Part shown: in pieces, positions 34,862-44,812 of the stretch | Layout of the letters: each line of letters opens with the position of its first letter | Numbering within the stretch: position 1 is the first letter of the stretch | NCBI GenBank assembly: GCA_947501565.1 | Contig: CANMWJ010000021.1 | Coordinates: forward strand, 1-57,983 | Length of the DNA: 57,983 bases | Direction: 5' to 3' | Origin: an uncultured Marinobacterium sp. | Lineage (GTDB): Bacteria > Pseudomonadota > Gammaproteobacteria > Pseudomonadales > Balneatricaceae | The notes under the pieces: generated by a model | Databases searched by the model: none | What the model saw: only the letters and a program-made list of their open reading frames with translations | What the model was told of the DNA's origin: nothing | Position numbers and translations under genes: made by a program

Positions 34862-36085
34862 TCACCCCTCAGCAGCCCCGGCTTTGAAGTGTTCCATCGC
34901 TGTGCCGAGCCGTTGCAGACCCTGAGTTATATCCTGCTCAGGGATGATCAGGGAGGGGGCGAGGCGCAATACGTCCGGCCCTGCGATCAGTACCATCAGG
35001 CCTTGCTCCTGCGCCAGGTTCAGCAGTTCGCGGGCGCGCCCTGCATACTCCGGTTGTAGCTCGCAGCCCAGCAGCAGGCCCTGTCCGCGTACCTGCCGGA
35101 ACAGGCCGATGCGGCGGTTGAGATCTTCCAGCCCGTTCACCAGCAGACGGTGACGTTCCTGCACTCCAAACAGCAGTTTCTCGTCGCTGATGATCTCCAG
35201 TACTTTGCTGGCGACACGGCAGGCTAATGGATTGCCGCCGTAGGTGCTGCCGTGGCTGCCGACGCCGAATGACTTGGCTACAGCATCACGGCAGAGCATG
35301 GCCCCGATGGGGAAACCGCCGCCCAGTGCCTTGGCTGTCGTCAGAATATCCGGCTCCACGCCAAGTCCTATGTAGGCATAGAGTTCGCCGGTGCGGCCCA
35401 CGCCGGTCTGGATCTCGTCGAAGATCAGCAGGGCGTTGTGCTTATCGCAGAGTTCGCGCGCGGTACGTGCAAAATCGGGATGGGCAGGCAGGATGCCACC
35501 TTCGCCCTGCAGCGGTTCCATGATCACGGCGCAGACGTCATCGTCCATCGCCGCTCGCAGAGCGTCGCTGTCGTTGAAGGGCAGATGCTGGATACCGGGG
35601 ACTGTGGGTTCGAATCCTTCGCGATACTTTGCTTGTCCGCCCGCGCTGACGGTAAACAGGGTGCGACCGTGGAAGGCGTTGATAAAGCTGATAATTTTGT
35701 GTTTTTTAGCGCCAAAATGATCGTGGGCGTATTTGCGTGCCAGCTTCAGCGCAGCTTCGTTGGCTTCCGCGCCGGAGTTGGCGAAGTAGACCTTGTCTGC
35801 AAAGGTCAGCTGGCAAAGTTGCTGCGCCAGCTGGATCGCCGGTTCATTGGTCCACACGTTGCTCAGGTGCCAAAGGGTATTGGCCTGGTCGGTCAGGACC
35901 TCCACCAGAGCGGGATGACAGTGTCCCAGCGCGTTGACGGCGATGCCGCCGGCAAAATCGATATACTCCCGTCCGTTCTGATCCCAGACCCGGGATCCCT
36001 CTCCGCGTACCGGAATCATTGCACCCGGCGCGTAGTTTGGAACCATCACCTCGTCGAAGGTCTTGCGGTTATAAACCTGAGTCAT
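34862..36085 (-). CDS. astC: Succinylornithine transaminase AstC (acetylornithine aminotransferase family)
   Basis: Class III PLP aminotransferase, 407 residues, third AST step: succinylornithine plus 2-oxoglutarate gives succinylglutamate semialdehyde plus glutamate. Motifs: [47 protein letters not shown] and the Schiff-base Lys in [11 protein letters not shown]. ArgD is the close relative, and many enzymes do both reactions; the operon context favours AstC. The ATG at 36085 has caggagg 6-7 bases upstream. It is the first gene of the operon. Confidence 0.93.
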   Translation of the reverse strand: MTQVYNRKTFDEVMVPNYAPGAMIPVRGEGSRVWDQNGREYIDFAGGIAVNALGHCHPALVEVLTDQANTLWHLSNVWTNEPAIQLAQQLCQLTFADKVYFANSGAEANEAALKLARKYAHDHFGAKKHKIISFINAFHGRTLFTVSAGGQAKYREGFEPTVPGIQHLPFNDSDALRAAMDDDVCAVIMEPLQGEGGILPAHPDFARTARELCDKHNALLIFDEIQTGVGRTGELYAYIGLGVEPDILTTAKALGGGFPIGAMLCRDAVAKSFGVGSHGSTYGGNPLACRVASKVLEIISDEKLLFGVQERHRLLVNGLEDLNRRIGLFRQVRGQGLLLGCELQPEYAGRARELLNLAQEQGLMVLIAGPDVLRLAPSLIIPEQDITQGLQRLGTAMEHFKAGAAEG

Positions 36086-36199
36086 CCGGCACCTCCTGTG
36101 TAGTGGCAGACATACCTCAGTTTAGACTCAGATTTTCCGTCGGAGTTTTTTCTGTTTAAAAACTGTACAGTCTGGGGTGGCAGGAGCAGCGGGTTAATA

Positions 36200-36215
36200 A
36201 CGGTATTGATACCGT
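36200..36215. promoter_or_regulatory. Perfect palindromic operator candidate upstream of astC
   Basis: acggtat-tg-ataccgt is a 7-bp perfect inverted repeat with a 2-bp spacer, 115 bp before astC, in an otherwise gene-free 304-bp stretch (36086-36389). Its size fits a dimeric regulator half-site pair. The regulator is unknown, and I do not recognise it as an ArgR box. I saw no convincing sigma-54 promoter here. Confidence 0.5.
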
Positions 36216-36333
36216 AACTAGTTGGTAAATATAGGGTTTGTTCGTTGTTGTGGGCTGGTTATGTCAAAACGATGCCGATTGGTTTGACTGTTTATGGGCG
36301 AACCGCCGATTGATCGCGATGAACTGCGGGCAC

Positions 36334-36360
36334 AAAAAAAGCACCCTTTGGGTGCTTTTT
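36334..36360. terminator. Bidirectional terminator after the second PII gene
   Basis: gcaccc-ttt-gggtgc (36341-36355) is flanked by seven A on the left and five T on the right. Read leftward it ends the PII transcript, 30 bp after the stop. Confidence 0.88.
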
Positions 36361-36389
36361 CGGAAGACTCAAATGTAATCGCTGATGGA

Positions 36390-36737
<348 letters not shown>

Positions 36738-36875
36738 CTATGCTGTCTTCTTTTCACCCTTGCGGGCCGAGACATATTAATACTCAAAAGCAAATTTTGA
36801 CCTAGTATACCCAGATTTCGTCAACATTGCTCTGAGCTGATTACAATTTAACCTCAGGGCCGTTACCGAAACGGC

Positions 36876-36897
36876 AAAAGGGTGCCGAAGCACCCTT
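36876..36897 (-). terminator. Rho-independent terminator of amtB
   Basis: aagggtgc (36878-36885) pairs with gcaccctt (36890-36897) around a cgaa tetraloop (ttcg on the transcript), with tttt following in the leftward direction. A second stem (gccgtt/aacggc) lies next to it. Confidence 0.8.
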
Positions 36898-36917
36898 AAG
36901 GTATTGAGCGGGTTGGA

Positions 36918-38174
36918 TTATTTCGCAGAAGTAAATTCTGGATACGCTTCCATACCACACTCGGCCAGGTCCACGCCTTCGTACTCTTCCTCTTCGGATA
37001 CGCGTACACCCATCACTGCTTTGATCGCCAGCCATACAACCATGCTGGTACCGAATACCCAAGCGAAGATGGTCAGGGCACCGATGATCTGGCCAGAGAA
37101 GGTAGAACCATCGTTGGTTACTGGTACCAGCAGCAGACCCAGCAGACCTACAACACCGTGTACAGAGATCGCACCTACAGGATCGTCGATCTTCATCTTA
37201 TCCAGGCTCAGGATGCTGAAGACTACCAGCGCGCCACCCAGTGCACCGAACAGGGTTGCCTGCAGGGCAGTTGGAGTAGAAGGCTCAGCGGTGATTGCTA
37301 CCAGGCCAGCCAGTGCACCGTTCAGCGCCATGGTCAGGTCGGCTTTACCGAACAGCAGGCGAGCTACGATCAGGGCTGCGATCACACCACCCGCTGCAGC
37401 AGCGTTAGTGTTCATGAATACCACAGCAACTGCGTTGGAGTTTTCCACATCGGAAGTAGCCAGTACGGAACCACCGTTGAAGCCGAACCAACCCATCCAC
37501 AGGATGAAGGTACCCAGCGTTGCCAGTGGCAGGTTCGCACCCGGGATAGCGTTTACAGAACCGTTCTTACCGTATTTGCCTTTACGGGCACCCAGTACCA
37601 GGACACCAGCCAGTGCAGCGGCTGCACCTGCCATATGTACGATGCCGGAACCTGCGAAGTCAGAGAAGCCCAGATCGCCTAGAGTGTACATGCCGAATAC
37701 AGAGTTACCGCCCCAGGTCCAGGAACCTTCCATTGGGTAGATGAAACCAGTCATCACTACCGCAAATGCCAGGAACGCCCACAGCTTCATACGTTCAGCC
37801 ACGGCACCGGATACGATGGACATCGCGGTTGCAACGAATACAACCTGGAAGAAGAAGTCCGCAGACGGTGCGTAGGTTGCTGGCTCTTCAGCACCGGTGA
37901 AACCGTCACCAGTGATGCCGCTCAGCATGTATTCGCCGCCGTACATGATGGCGTAGCCAGACACCAGGTACATGGTGCAGGAGATCGCGTACAGCGCGAT
38001 GTTTTTAGTCAGAATCTCGGTGGTGTTTTTAGCGCGGACCAAGCCCGCTTCCAGCATGGCAAAACCCGCTGCCATCCACATTACCAGTGCACCACATACC
38101 AAGAAGTAGAAGGTATCCAGTGCATATTTAAGCTGGGTTACGTCGCCAGCTGTTGAGTTCAGAAGTGCTTCCAT
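36918..38174 (-). CDS. amtB: Ammonium transporter AmtB
   Basis: A 418-residue Amt/MEP/Rh channel with about eleven hydrophobic helices. Family blocks present: GFAMLEAGLVRAKNTTEIL, GSGIVHMAGAAAALAGVLVLG with the pore His, and FILWMGWFGFNGGS. The C-terminal cytoplasmic tail ends EEYEGVDLAECGMEAYPEF. It carries NH4+/NH3 and is gated by GlnK. It lies 41 bp after the first PII gene on the same strand and is probably co-transcribed from the sigma-54 promoter at 38634-38649. Confidence 0.96.
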   Translation of the reverse strand: MEALLNSTAGDVTQLKYALDTFYFLVCGALVMWMAAGFAMLEAGLVRAKNTTEILTKNIALYAISCTMYLVSGYAIMYGGEYMLSGITGDGFTGAEEPATYAPSADFFFQVVFVATAMSIVSGAVAERMKLWAFLAFAVVMTGFIYPMEGSWTWGGNSVFGMYTLGDLGFSDFAGSGIVHMAGAAAALAGVLVLGARKGKYGKNGSVNAIPGANLPLATLGTFILWMGWFGFNGGSVLATSDVENSNAVAVVFMNTNAAAAGGVIAALIVARLLFGKADLTMALNGALAGLVAITAEPSTPTALQATLFGALGGALVVFSILSLDKMKIDDPVGAISVHGVVGLLGLLLVPVTNDGSTFSGQIIGALTIFAWVFGTSMVVWLAIKAVMGVRVSEEEEYEGVDLAECGMEAYPEFTSAK

Positions 38175-38215
38175 CGGTGAGTCCTCCAGAAAAAGCAGAA
38201 AAAGGTTAAAAGTGA

Positions 38216-38584
<369 letters not shown>

Positions 38585-38633
38585 TCACAAGGAAGCGTCC
38601 TGGAACGTTGATCAATTGACTTGCCCTGTAGAT

Positions 38634-38649
38634 AGCGAGAGCCGTGCCA
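38634..38649 (-). promoter_or_regulatory. Sigma-54 promoter of glnK-amtB
   Basis: Read leftward: TGGCAC-GGCTC-TCGC, one mismatch from the -24/-12 consensus TGGCAC-N5-TTGC. It lies about 80 bp before the glnK ATG. Confidence 0.7.
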
Positions 38650-38738
38650 CCTTTTTGAAAAATCTTTTAAAACAGTGCGTTAGGTGTTGTGTGTGCCGAA
38701 ATGGTCATTTTTTAGGCGGGGGAATTGGTTGTTGTTTG

Positions 38739-38755
38739 TGCATCCAGATGGTGCA
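38739..38755. promoter_or_regulatory. NtrC-binding site upstream of glnK
   Basis: tgcatc-cagat-ggtgca differs from the NtrC consensus TGCACC-N5-GGTGCA by one base and sits about 100 bp upstream of the sigma-54 element, a normal enhancer distance. A second half-site overlap (ggtgcatgcacc) follows. Confidence 0.7.
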
Positions 38756-38851
38756 TGCACCAAAATGAGGCGCTGCGCGCAGGCAGATAGAACCTGATAT
38801 AGTGCGCACTACTCTAAGAGATCGTTGAAGTAACAATATTTGAGGCGTGAA

Positions 38852-39106
38852 ATGATTAATCAGAAGCTGATCGAAGGGCTGAGCGAACAATTTTCTCAGC
38901 TGATGGCGGGACAGACCGGTTTACCGGGTGAAGACGCGATGAAAGATCAGATTACCGCGATCCTGCACGGTACCTTTAACCGTCTGGATCTGGTTACCCG
39001 CGACGAGTTCGACGCGCAGAAAGCGGTATTGCAGCGTACCCGCGAGAAAGTGGAAGCACTGGAGAAACAACTCGCGGAGATCGAACAGCAGCTGGCGGAT
39101 AAATAA
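38852..39106 (+). CDS. ubiK: Ubiquinone biosynthesis accessory factor UbiK (YqiC, BMFP family)
   Basis: An 84-residue coiled-coil, membrane-interacting protein. The N-terminal half is amphipathic (LIEGLSEQFSQLM); the C-terminal half is a regular coiled coil (VLQRTREKVEALEKQLAEIEQQL), as in YqiC. UbiK aids aerobic ubiquinone synthesis with UbiJ. ATG at 38852 (MINQKLIEG) is preferred over the upstream TTG at 38840. It is divergent from glnK and precedes comM, a pairing seen in many gammaproteobacteria. Confidence 0.9.
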   Translation: MINQKLIEGLSEQFSQLMAGQTGLPGEDAMKDQITAILHGTFNRLDLVTRDEFDAQKAVLQRTREKVEALEKQLAEIEQQLADK

Positions 39107-39205
39107 CTTATCCCCAGCCGCAACGTGGCTGAGCCTGATCAGGCAGGGAGTGCCTGAAGGTCAGTCGTAAGACCCCAATCAAATTCACATCCAGGGACGG
39201 GTGTT

Positions 39206-40726
39206 ATGTCTTTAGCCATTGTTCATACCCGGGCACAGGTGGGCGTGGAAGCGCCTGCGGTGACCGTCGAAGTGCATCTCTCAGGCGGTTTGCCGTCACT
39301 GTCTATCGTTGGTTTACCTGAAACGGCTGTTAAAGAGAGCCGCGAGCGGGTGCGCAGCGCCCTGATCAACAGCGGTTTCAACTTTCCCCAACGTCGTATC
39401 ACCATCAACCTTGCACCCGCAGACCTGCCAAAAGAGGGCGGTCGTTACGATCTGGCGATCGCTGTTGGTATTCTGGTCGCCAGCCAGCAGCTGCCCGCCG
39501 CTGCACTAAAAGGGCGCGAGTTTCTTGGCGAGCTGGCTTTGTCGGGTACGGTACGACCCATTCGTGGCATCTTACCCGCCGCGATCTGCTGCGCCGATCT
39601 GGAGCATGACCTGATACTGCCCGCGGGCAACGCGGATGAAGCTTCACTGGTGCGGGGCTTAAAACTCTACCCGGTAAGCGACCTGCTGCAGCTGTGTGCC
39701 CATCTGGCGGGCAGCGAGTTGATATCCGCATATACGCCGCCAGCCCAATGTTGTGCATGCCCAACCTCGCTCTATCCCGACCTGAAAGATGTAAAAGGGC
39801 AGAGTAAAGCCAAGCGGATGCTGGAGATCGCGGCGGCCGGTCAGCACAATCTGATTCTTGCCGGGCCTCCGGGCAGCGGTAAAAGCATGCTAGCCAACCG
39901 CTTGCCGGGCTTGTTGCCCGAGATGGAGGAGCGTGAGCGCTTATCGGTGGCAGCGGTCTACTCGGTGGCGGGATTGGGGGACGATGCCCATCAGGTACAA
40001 CGTCCGTTCAGGGCCCCGCACCACACCGCCTCGGCGGTGGCGCTGGTCGGTGGTGGCAGTTCGCCACGCCCGGGTGAGATCTCGCTGGCCCATGAAGGTG
40101 TGCTCTTTCTCGACGAGTTGCCCGAATTCAGTCGCAAGGTGCTGGAGGTGTTGCGTGAACCGATGGAGTCGGGTGAGATCCTGATCTCCCGTGCTGCACG
40201 CCAATGCCGTTTTCCCTCCCGTTTTCAGCTGGTGGCCGCGCTGAATCCTTGTCCCTGTGGATATTATAACGATGGCAGCGACCGCTGCCGTTGCAGTCCG
40301 GATATGATCCGCCGCTACCAGGATAAGATCTCAGGGCCCTTGCTGGATCGTATCGATCTGCAGCTGTGGGTCAACGCGATCTCGAAAACCGAGATGCTGC
40401 ATACGGGGATGGAGGTGGAATCCAGCGCTGAGGTGCGAGTGCGGGTGGTGGCTGCGCGGCAACGTCAGCTGGAGCGGCAGGGCTGCTGCAATCAGCAGTT
40501 GCAGGGACCGGAACTGGAGCAGCAGTGCCAGCTGAGCGAAGCAGATAAGCTGTTGCTGGTGAATGCACTGGAGAAGATGCAGCTGTCGGCACGGGCGTAT
40601 CACCGCATCATGCGGGTAGCGCGTACCATCGCCGATCTGGCCGGAGAACCGCGTGTGGCGACCCCGCACCTGCTGGAGGCGATCAGCTACCGTAAGGGGT
40701 TGATTCCTGATCCAGCATCCGGGTGA
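39206..40726 (+). CDS. comM: YifB/ComM family Mg-chelatase-like AAA+ ATPase
   Basis: A 506-residue AAA+ protein. The N-terminal Lon-like ChlI domain has SIVGLPETAVKESRERV; then GPPGSGKSM (Walker A, about 220), LFLDELPEF (Walker B) and a C-terminal ATPase region. Between them lies a Cys-rich turn (CCACP). ComM is a helicase aiding branch migration during natural transformation; YifB is the E. coli name. The ATG at 39206 opens with SLAIVHTRAQVG, typical. Its 3' end overlaps the convergent GGDEF/EAL gene by 44 bp. Confidence 0.94.
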   Translation: MSLAIVHTRAQVGVEAPAVTVEVHLSGGLPSLSIVGLPETAVKESRERVRSALINSGFNFPQRRITINLAPADLPKEGGRYDLAIAVGILVASQQLPAAALKGREFLGELALSGTVRPIRGILPAAICCADLEHDLILPAGNADEASLVRGLKLYPVSDLLQLCAHLAGSELISAYTPPAQCCACPTSLYPDLKDVKGQSKAKRMLEIAAAGQHNLILAGPPGSGKSMLANRLPGLLPEMEERERLSVAAVYSVAGLGDDAHQVQRPFRAPHHTASAVALVGGGSSPRPGEISLAHEGVLFLDELPEFSRKVLEVLREPMESGEILISRAARQCRFPSRFQLVAALNPCPCGYYNDGSDRCRCSPDMIRRYQDKISGPLLDRIDLQLWVNAISKTEMLHTGMEVESSAEVRVRVVAARQRQLERQGCCNQQLQGPELEQQCQLSEADKLLLVNALEKMQLSARAYHRIMRVARTIADLAGEPRVATPHLLEAISYRKGLIPDPASG

Positions 40727-42410
40727 ACTCCTTGAAAGGTACCGGTGGGCTGAACAGGTAACCCTGGGCAAAGTCGCAACCGTGTTCGATCAGGAAATCC
40801 ATCTGTGCCTGAGTTTCGACGCCCTCCGCGACCACCTTCTTGTCCAGGTTGCGGGACAGGTTGATGATGGCGCGCACGATCTCGGCATCTTTCGGGTTTT
40901 CGGTGACGTTGCGAATGAAGGAGCGGTCGATCTTCAGAGAGCTGATCGGCAGTTTCTGCAGCAGGGCAAAGCTGGAGTAACCGGTGCCGAAGTCATCGAG
41001 CGAGAAGTCGATGCTTAGGTTGGACAGTTCCTGCAGACAATAGCTGACGTGCTGCTCATCGCTGATCAGCGCCGATTCGGTCAGTTCAAATTCAAGAAAG
41101 GCGCCGTTGATATCGTTCTGGTTGATGATGCGCTGAATGGTGTGCGCCAGGTGTCCGTCCTGAAATTGGCGGAACGACAAGTTCACGCCGATGCGGATAT
41201 GGTCGTAGCCGTTCAGGTGCAGCTCGCGTAACCGCATGCCTGCGCGATGGATCGCCCAGTACCCCATCGGGATGATCATGCCGTTGCGTTCACTCAGGTC
41301 GATAAAACTGCCGGGCATGATCAGACCGCGCTGGGGGTGGATCCAGCGGATCAGGGTTTCGGCAGCGGCGATCTTACCCGTGCGCAGGTCGATCTGCGGC
41401 TGGAAGAAAAGCTCGAACTGCTCAGCACGCAGGGCGTGGGCCAGTTCTGGCTCCAGCGCATTCTCAATGTTCTGTTGTTCGTTTAGTTCCGGTGTGTAGA
41501 TCTTATAGCTGCAGTGCCAGTCCTGCTTCGCCATCAGGCGTGCGAGACTGGTGCGGCGCATCAGTTCATCCAGCTCCAGCGGTTCCTCATGGGTGCCGGC
41601 AGCGCCGATACTGCAGGGCAGAATGGCGGTGGTGCTGGGCAGTTGATAGGGCGCGCTGATATCCACCATGATCGCCTGAATTCGGTCGCGGATCTTTGTT
41701 TTCAGATCCGCCTCCGGAGCACACTCCAGCAGAATGGCGAACTCGTCTCCGCCGAGGCGGGCGATCAGGTCATCCCGTGAGGAGGCGCGTTCCAGGCGTT
41801 GTGCCAGTTGCATAACAATCTGGTCCCCGGCGCTGTGACCGTGGGTGGTATTGAATTTACGAAAGCCATCCAGGTCGATGGTCAGTAAACCCAGTTGCAC
41901 GGCGCCGCTGTTGGCCCGCGGCAGTTTGTGCAGCAGCTGTTGATAGAAATAACGCCGGTTACTCAGTTGGGTGAGGGGGTCCAGGTTTTGCAGCTGATAG
42001 ATCTCGGCCTGGCGGCGGTGCGACTCCAATGCGTAACGGAAGGTGCGCTGCAGGGATTCGCCACTGCTTTGTGCCAGGGAGATGAAGTCACTGGCTCCGG
42101 CCTTGATCCACCGGCGCCCCTGCTCCTGTGTAATTTCGGAGGCCAGAACGATCAGGGCGTAACCGGGATAGCGATATTTCAGACGATCGATCTCGGGCTG
42201 AAGATCCGCGCTGGTGTCGCGGGTGCTCAGAAGGATGATACTGATTTCAGGGCCGGGCAGCGGCGGCAGCGAAGGAGATCCGGATGCAGAACTGTGCAGC
42301 AGGGCATGGCCCGTCAGCGCCGGGCGCAGTGCCTCTGCGCAGCTGTCGTCACCGTCGATCAGCAACAAGGTTAAGTCTGCATCACAAAACTGACTGTGAG
42401 CCGATAACAT
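40683..42410 (-). CDS. GGDEF-EAL cyclic-di-GMP enzyme with a degenerate receiver-like domain
   Basis: A 575-residue protein likely to both make and break cyclic di-GMP. Residues 12-125 resemble a response-regulator receiver (LLLIDGDDS) but the phospho-acceptor Asp is missing (ILLSTRD). The GGDEF domain (about 140-300) has an intact GGDEF at 220-224 and no clear RxxD inhibitory site. In the EAL domain (about 315-565) the signature reads ETLIRW (E351), and the catalytic set is otherwise present: E442/E445 region, DDFGTGYSS (D472, D473), K493, E529 and E532. No membrane segment is seen. It is convergent with comM, overlapping by 44 bp; the 267-bp gap to rep holds only a short inverted repeat at 42498-42512. 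Confidence 0.92.
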   Translation of the reverse strand: MLSAHSQFCDADLTLLLIDGDDSCAEALRPALTGHALLHSSASGSPSLPPLPGPEISIILLSTRDTSADLQPEIDRLKYRYPGYALIVLASEITQEQGRRWIKAGASDFISLAQSSGESLQRTFRYALESHRRQAEIYQLQNLDPLTQLSNRRYFYQQLLHKLPRANSGAVQLGLLTIDLDGFRKFNTTHGHSAGDQIVMQLAQRLERASSRDDLIARLGGDEFAILLECAPEADLKTKIRDRIQAIMVDISAPYQLPSTTAILPCSIGAAGTHEEPLELDELMRRTSLARLMAKQDWHCSYKIYTPELNEQQNIENALEPELAHALRAEQFELFFQPQIDLRTGKIAAAETLIRWIHPQRGLIMPGSFIDLSERNGMIIPMGYWAIHRAGMRLRELHLNGYDHIRIGVNLSFRQFQDGHLAHTIQRIINQNDINGAFLEFELTESALISDEQHVSYCLQELSNLSIDFSLDDFGTGYSSFALLQKLPISSLKIDRSFIRNVTENPKDAEIVRAIINLSRNLDKKVVAEGVETQAQMDFLIEHGCDFAQGYLFSPPVPFKEFTRMLDQESTPYGS

Positions 42411-42677
42411 CCGAAATTACCCCTATACGCCGGGTGCCCGAAAGCAACAGGACCATGCTGTAAAACCGCGAACGTGTCATAATTGCGCTTTGTCGATGCT
42501 ATGCATCATAGCTCGTTCTTGAATGTGTTTTCAAACGGTCGTTTAAATTCTTTTAACTCAGTAGGTTATGAGTGATCTACTGTTTAATACTCGGCCAAAA
42601 GTAGTATTTGTTGAGTTAATGTTCAAATATTTTCAGATAATTGGTTTTTCCACTGCTGCTAATTACGGAGGTGATCT

Positions 42678-44687
42678 ATGGCGCGTTTGAACCCCCGTCA
42701 GCGTGAGGCGGTGGATTACATCAGCGGTCCATTGCTGGTACTGGCGGGTGCTGGTTCCGGTAAAACCAGTGTGATCACGCGTAAGATCGCCTACCTGATC
42801 AACGAGTGTGGTATCGCCGCACATAACGTGGCGGCGGTGACCTTTACCAACAAAGCGGCGCGCGAGATGAAGGAGCGTGTTACCGGTCTGTTACAGGGGC
42901 GCTCCACCAAAGGACTGACGGTCTCCACCTTCCATAACCTGGGCCTGAATATCATTCGCAAGGAACACCGGGTGCTGGGTTTCAAGCCGGGTTTCTCGAT
43001 CTTTGATGATCAGGACAGCAAGGCACTGCTGAAAGATCTGATGATGCATAACGGCGAAGACACCGATCAGGTGGATACCGTGGTGAACCAGATCTCCAAC
43101 TGGAAAAACGAGATGATCGAGCCGGAGCAGGCGCTGGCGTCTGCGCGGCTGCCGCAGGAGATTCTCGCTGCACGTGCCTATGAGGCCTACAACCTGCACC
43201 TGCGTGCCTATAACGCGGTGGATTTCGATGACCTGATCCTGATCCCGGTGAAACTCTTTGCCGAGCACGCTGACGTACTGGAGCGCTGGCAGAACCGCAT
43301 CCGTTACCTGTTGGTGGACGAGTATCAGGACACCAACCTCTCCCAGTATCGGCTGGTGCGTCAGCTGGTGGGGCACCGTGGTGCGCTCACCGTGGTAGGG
43401 GACGACGACCAGTCGATCTACGCCTGGCGTGGTGCGCGGCCGGAGAACCTTAACCAGCTGCAGCAAGATTTCCCCAGTCTCAAGGTGGTGAAGCTGGAGC
43501 AAAACTACCGCTCCACCAGTCGTATCCTGAAGGCGGCGAACACCCTGATCGCCAACAACCCGCACGTGTTTGAGAAAACCCTGTGGAGTGAGATGGGCTT
43601 TGGTGACCCGTTACGGGTTATCCACAACCGCAATGAAGATGCTGAGTGTGAACGCATCGCCACCGAGATCCTCGATCAGCACCTGCGTAAGAAGAGGCCG
43701 TTCAAGGATTTTGCAGTGCTTTATCGCGGGAACTTTCAGGCGCGCTTGATGGAGATGAAACTGCAGTCCTATCAGGTGCCCTACAAGTTGAGTGGCGGTA
43801 CCTCCTTCTTCGCCCGCGCCGAGATCAAGGACCTGATGGCTTACCTCAAGGTGCTGGTGAATCCGGACGATGACAACGCCTTCCTGCGTATCATCAACCT
43901 GCCGCGCCGTGAGATCGGGCCGAGCACCCTGCAGAAGCTGGGGCAATATTCGGTCGATCGCCAGATCGGTATGTTTGCCGCCTGTGAGGAGCTGGGGCTG
44001 GAGCAGGTGATGTCGGCCCAGGCGGTGGACCGTTTGCGTCGCTTCTGCAAGTGGATGCAGTACATCTACCGCAAGAGCGAAGAGGGCAACCCGATCGATG
44101 CCGTGCGTGAACTGATCATGGATATCGATTACGAGGGCTGGATCCGCCAGAACAGCTCCAGCGAAGGGATGGCCGATAAACGTATCCAGAACGTCTGGTT
44201 CCTGATCGATTCCCTGAAAAATACCCTTGAACGTCTGCAGGAAGACGATCCCGATGCCGGCCTGAAAGAGACCATCGCCCGTTTGCTGCTGCTCGATATG
44301 CTCGATCAGCAGGCGGAGGATGAGGATGATAACCGCGTCCAGCTGATGACGTTGCACGCCTCCAAAGGGCTGGAGTTTCCCCATGTATTCCTGATGGGGA
44401 TGGAGGAGGAGTTGCTGCCGCACCGTAACAGCATCGAAACCGACAACATCGAGGAGGAGCGCCGTCTGGCGTACGTGGGTATTACCCGGGCACGACAGAC
44501 CCTCACCATGACCCTTGCCAAGCAGCGCAAGCAGTATGGTGAAGTGGTGGATTGTGCACCAAGCCGGTTCCTCAGCGAACTGCCGCAGGATGATCTGGAG
44601 ATCGAAGGCGGTGGTGAAAGCTGCCCGGTGCGTAACCGCGCGCGTGGCCGTGAGACACTGTCGAGCCTGCTGGACAGTTTCGACTGA
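42678..44687 (+). CDS. rep: ATP-dependent DNA helicase Rep
   Basis: A 669-residue UvrD/Rep superfamily 1A helicase that moves 3'-5' on single strands and helps forks pass bound proteins. Motifs: MARLNPRQREAV (Q motif), AGAGSGKT (I), TFTNKAAREMKERV (Ia), VDEYQDTN (II), GDDDQSIYAWRGA (III), QNYRS (IV), LMTLHASKGLEF (V) and YVGITRAR (VI). The length and sequence favour Rep over UvrD (about 720). ATG at 42678 with ggaggtg upstream. It is monocistronic by context. Confidence 0.95.
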   Translation: MARLNPRQREAVDYISGPLLVLAGAGSGKTSVITRKIAYLINECGIAAHNVAAVTFTNKAAREMKERVTGLLQGRSTKGLTVSTFHNLGLNIIRKEHRVLGFKPGFSIFDDQDSKALLKDLMMHNGEDTDQVDTVVNQISNWKNEMIEPEQALASARLPQEILAARAYEAYNLHLRAYNAVDFDDLILIPVKLFAEHADVLERWQNRIRYLLVDEYQDTNLSQYRLVRQLVGHRGALTVVGDDDQSIYAWRGARPENLNQLQQDFPSLKVVKLEQNYRSTSRILKAANTLIANNPHVFEKTLWSEMGFGDPLRVIHNRNEDAECERIATEILDQHLRKKRPFKDFAVLYRGNFQARLMEMKLQSYQVPYKLSGGTSFFARAEIKDLMAYLKVLVNPDDDNAFLRIINLPRREIGPSTLQKLGQYSVDRQIGMFAACEELGLEQVMSAQAVDRLRRFCKWMQYIYRKSEEGNPIDAVRELIMDIDYEGWIRQNSSSEGMADKRIQNVWFLIDSLKNTLERLQEDDPDAGLKETIARLLLLDMLDQQAEDEDDNRVQLMTLHASKGLEFPHVFLMGMEEELLPHRNSIETDNIEEERRLAYVGITRARQTLTMTLAKQRKQYGEVVDCAPSRFLSELPQDDLEIEGGGESCPVRNRARGRETLSSLLDSFD

Positions 44688-44812
44688 TTAGCACTGCCGA
44701 TTCGAGGTCAATAACACTGCCGATTTTAGGGGTGTCCGTTAGGGCGTCCCTGTATGTTGTGCAGGGGTTGTATTAAACTTCGCCCCACCGAATTTAATGT
44801 TTAGGACATGGG

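Noticed and set aside
39133-39144. 12-bp palindrome gcctgatcaggc between ubiK and comM as an operator
   Set aside because: It lies between ubiK and comM, where it could equally be part of a weak hairpin; nothing else supports regulation.
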